From positions 1 through 6,413 of the forward strand of contig WGCR01000236.1 in assembly GCA_015493675.1 (NCBI GenBank): a stretch of DNA of 6,413 bases. The letters are read 5' to 3'. The notes under the pieces are model-generated. The model was given only the letters and a program-made list of their open reading frames with translations. It searched no databases and was not told the origin of the DNA. Shown here piece after piece: positions 5,428 through 6,413 of the stretch (positions within the stretch are counted from its first letter, which is position 1; each line of letters opens with the position of its first letter). The translations under genes and the position numbers were made by a program. This DNA comes from Anaerolineae bacterium (GTDB lineage Bacteria; Chloroflexota; Anaerolineae; J102).

Positions 5428-6413
5428 ATGTCGAAAAAACCACTCGCAACCCTCGCACTTCTGGCGCTAAGCGCCCTGACCCTGGCTGGGGTCATCGCCG
5501 CCTGCGCCCCGCCGCCATTGGAAACCTCCGACACGAACGCCCCGCAAGGAGCCACGGAAATGCCCAAGCCAGAAGGAATCATCTGGCAACTTGAAAGCTA
5601 TGTCGACGCCGATGGCAAAACGCAACCCGCCCTGGCCGACGCCCCCGCCACCCTCATCTTCCAGGATGGCAAATTCATCGCCGACACCCATTGCAACAGC
5701 GTCGCCGGAACTTACGAGATCGACGGCGACCGCATCACCACCCAGTTGGGCCCCACCACCCTGCGAGCCTGCGAGCCCGACATCGCCAGCCAGGAAGGCG
5801 GAATGCAGTACGGCCTCTCCCACGCGGCCAGCTACAAAATCGAGAACGGCAAGCTCATGCTGATGGACGCGGACGGCGCCGTCCTGCTGACCCTCGCCGA
5901 GCAGCCCGCCCCCGACCTGACCGGCAGCTCCTGGCGGCTGGTCAGCTTCAATAGCGGTGATGGCATGAAATCCAATCAGGCCGCCGAGAAAATCACCCTC
6001 ACCTTCGGTGAAGACGGCAATCTCTCCGGCAATGCTGGCTGCAACAACTTCACCGGCAGCTACACCGTGGATGGCGACAGCCTCACCGTCGGCCCCCTGG
6101 CCGCCACTCGCAAGATGTGCGCCAAACCAGAAGGCGTGATGGAAACCGAGCAGGCCTTCCTCGACAATCTGGGCAAAGCCGCATCCTTCAGCATCATGGG
6201 CGACGCGCTCACCATCTATGACAAAGATGGCGGCAAGCTGCTGACCTTCGCGCCGGCCGAGACCCTCACCCTCACCAGCACCCCCTGGCGTCTGCAGAGC
6301 TTCAACAACGGCAAGGGCGGCATGGCGACCAATCTCGCCACCGAGAAAATGATTTTCTCGGTGGCGAGATTGGTCGCCATGCCGCCCTTGCCGTTGTTGA
6401 AGCTCTGCAGACG
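5428..6413 (+). CDS. Lipoprotein with tandem META (HslJ-like) domains, 3' end missing
   Basis: The frame is open to the window end (328 codons plus 2 nt, no stop). The N-terminus is a lipoprotein signal: KK at 3-4, a hydrophobic stretch at 7-24, and lipobox IAAC at 23-26 with C26 as the lipidated cysteine. A short Pro/Thr-rich linker follows. META-type domains come next. Domain 1 is about 51-157 (WQLESY at 53-58, CNSVAGTY at 89-96, TLRAC at 111-115). Domain 2 is about 165-275 (SSWRLVSF at 167-174, GCNNFTGSY at 204-212, ATRKMC at 226-231), the best match to HslJ/META. Domain 3 begins at about 283 (TPWRLQSFNNG at 285-295). The cysteine after GCN or CN and the one in the RxxC region are conserved in both complete domains. 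HslJ is a heat-induced outer-membrane protein linked to novobiocin resistance in E. coli; the role here is unknown. From 6352 the DNA is the exact reverse complement of 6289-6350, so residues after about 308 (notably VARLVAMPP onward) are not genuine META sequence. Confidence 0.85.
   Translation, partial: MSKKPLATLALLALSALTLAGVIAACAPPPLETSDTNAPQGATEMPKPEGIIWQLESYVDADGKTQPALADAPATLIFQDGKFIADTHCNSVAGTYEIDGDRITTQLGPTTLRACEPDIASQEGGMQYGLSHAASYKIENGKLMLMDADGAVLLTLAEQPAPDLTGSSWRLVSFNSGDGMKSNQAAEKITLTFGEDGNLSGNAGCNNFTGSYTVDGDSLTVGPLAATRKMCAKPEGVMETEQAFLDNLGKAASFSIMGDALTIYDKDGGKLLTFAPAETLTLTSTPWRLQSFNNGKGGMATNLATEKMIFSVARLVAMPPLPLLKLCR
6289..6413. repeat. Perfect 62-nt inverted repeat at the sequence end (probable fold-back artefact)
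   Basis: The left arm 6289-6350 and right arm 6352-6413 are perfect reverse complements around the single base G6351, with no mismatch over 62 nt. The right arm ends exactly at the last base of the window. The left arm continues the third META domain in frame, while the right arm reads as antisense of the same gene. The junction sits on GAGAAAATGATTTTCTC (6343-6359), which could have primed a snap-back if it was already present in the native gene. Confidence 0.95.

Noticed and set aside
6352..6413. The final bases read as the true C-terminal continuation of the lipoprotein
   Set aside because: They are an exact reverse complement of the preceding 62 nt and break the META pattern, so the encoded residues are most likely artefactual.

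Overview
The window looks like a bacterial chromosome or metagenome fragment. Its genes are GC-rich and its intergenic spacers are AT-richer and full of repeats. The gene content is a Thr-type sulfatase-fold enzyme ending in an LGYL tail, a RetSat/CrtI-like flavoprotein and a multi-META-domain lipoprotein. Together with palindromic dispersed repeats, this would fit Chloroflexota (for example Anaerolineae-like), but that placement is inferred from gene flavour and no marker gene settles it. No rRNA, tRNA, CRISPR array, integrase or transposase gene is visible.

Layout. Three genes lie on the minus strand in the left half. They are the first 21 codons of a glutamate formimidoyltransferase (1-63), an RlmI-type PUA plus SAM methyltransferase for 23S rRNA (287-1510), and a sulfatase/alkaline-phosphatase-superfamily enzyme with Thr at the nucleophile position (1658-3028). 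A 109-nt palindromic repeat separates the last two. At 3029-3192 transcription diverges, with candidate promoters back to back. Three genes lie on the plus strand in the right half. They are a small two-helix PLDc_N-type membrane protein (3193-3447), a RetSat/CrtI-like FAD oxidoreductase (3554-5194), and a lipoprotein with two complete META (HslJ-like) domains and the start of a third (5428 to the window end).

The most notable structure is in the DNA rather than in the proteins. A block of about 145-149 nt containing a palindromic hairpin occurs twice, and each copy ends at the ribosome binding site of the next gene (the oxidoreductase and the lipoprotein). The first copy also supplies the C-terminal tail of the small membrane protein. 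The last 125 nt of the window form a perfect inverted repeat with 62-nt arms and a 1-nt centre. It interrupts the third META domain exactly at the sequence end, which is best explained as an assembly or amplification fold-back. The last 62 bases should therefore not be trusted as downstream sequence.

The genes do not form an obvious single pathway: they cover histidine catabolism or one-carbon transfer, rRNA modification, ester hydrolysis or transfer, lipid or isoprenoid redox chemistry, and an envelope lipoprotein. I did not find a convincing new multi-gene system here.
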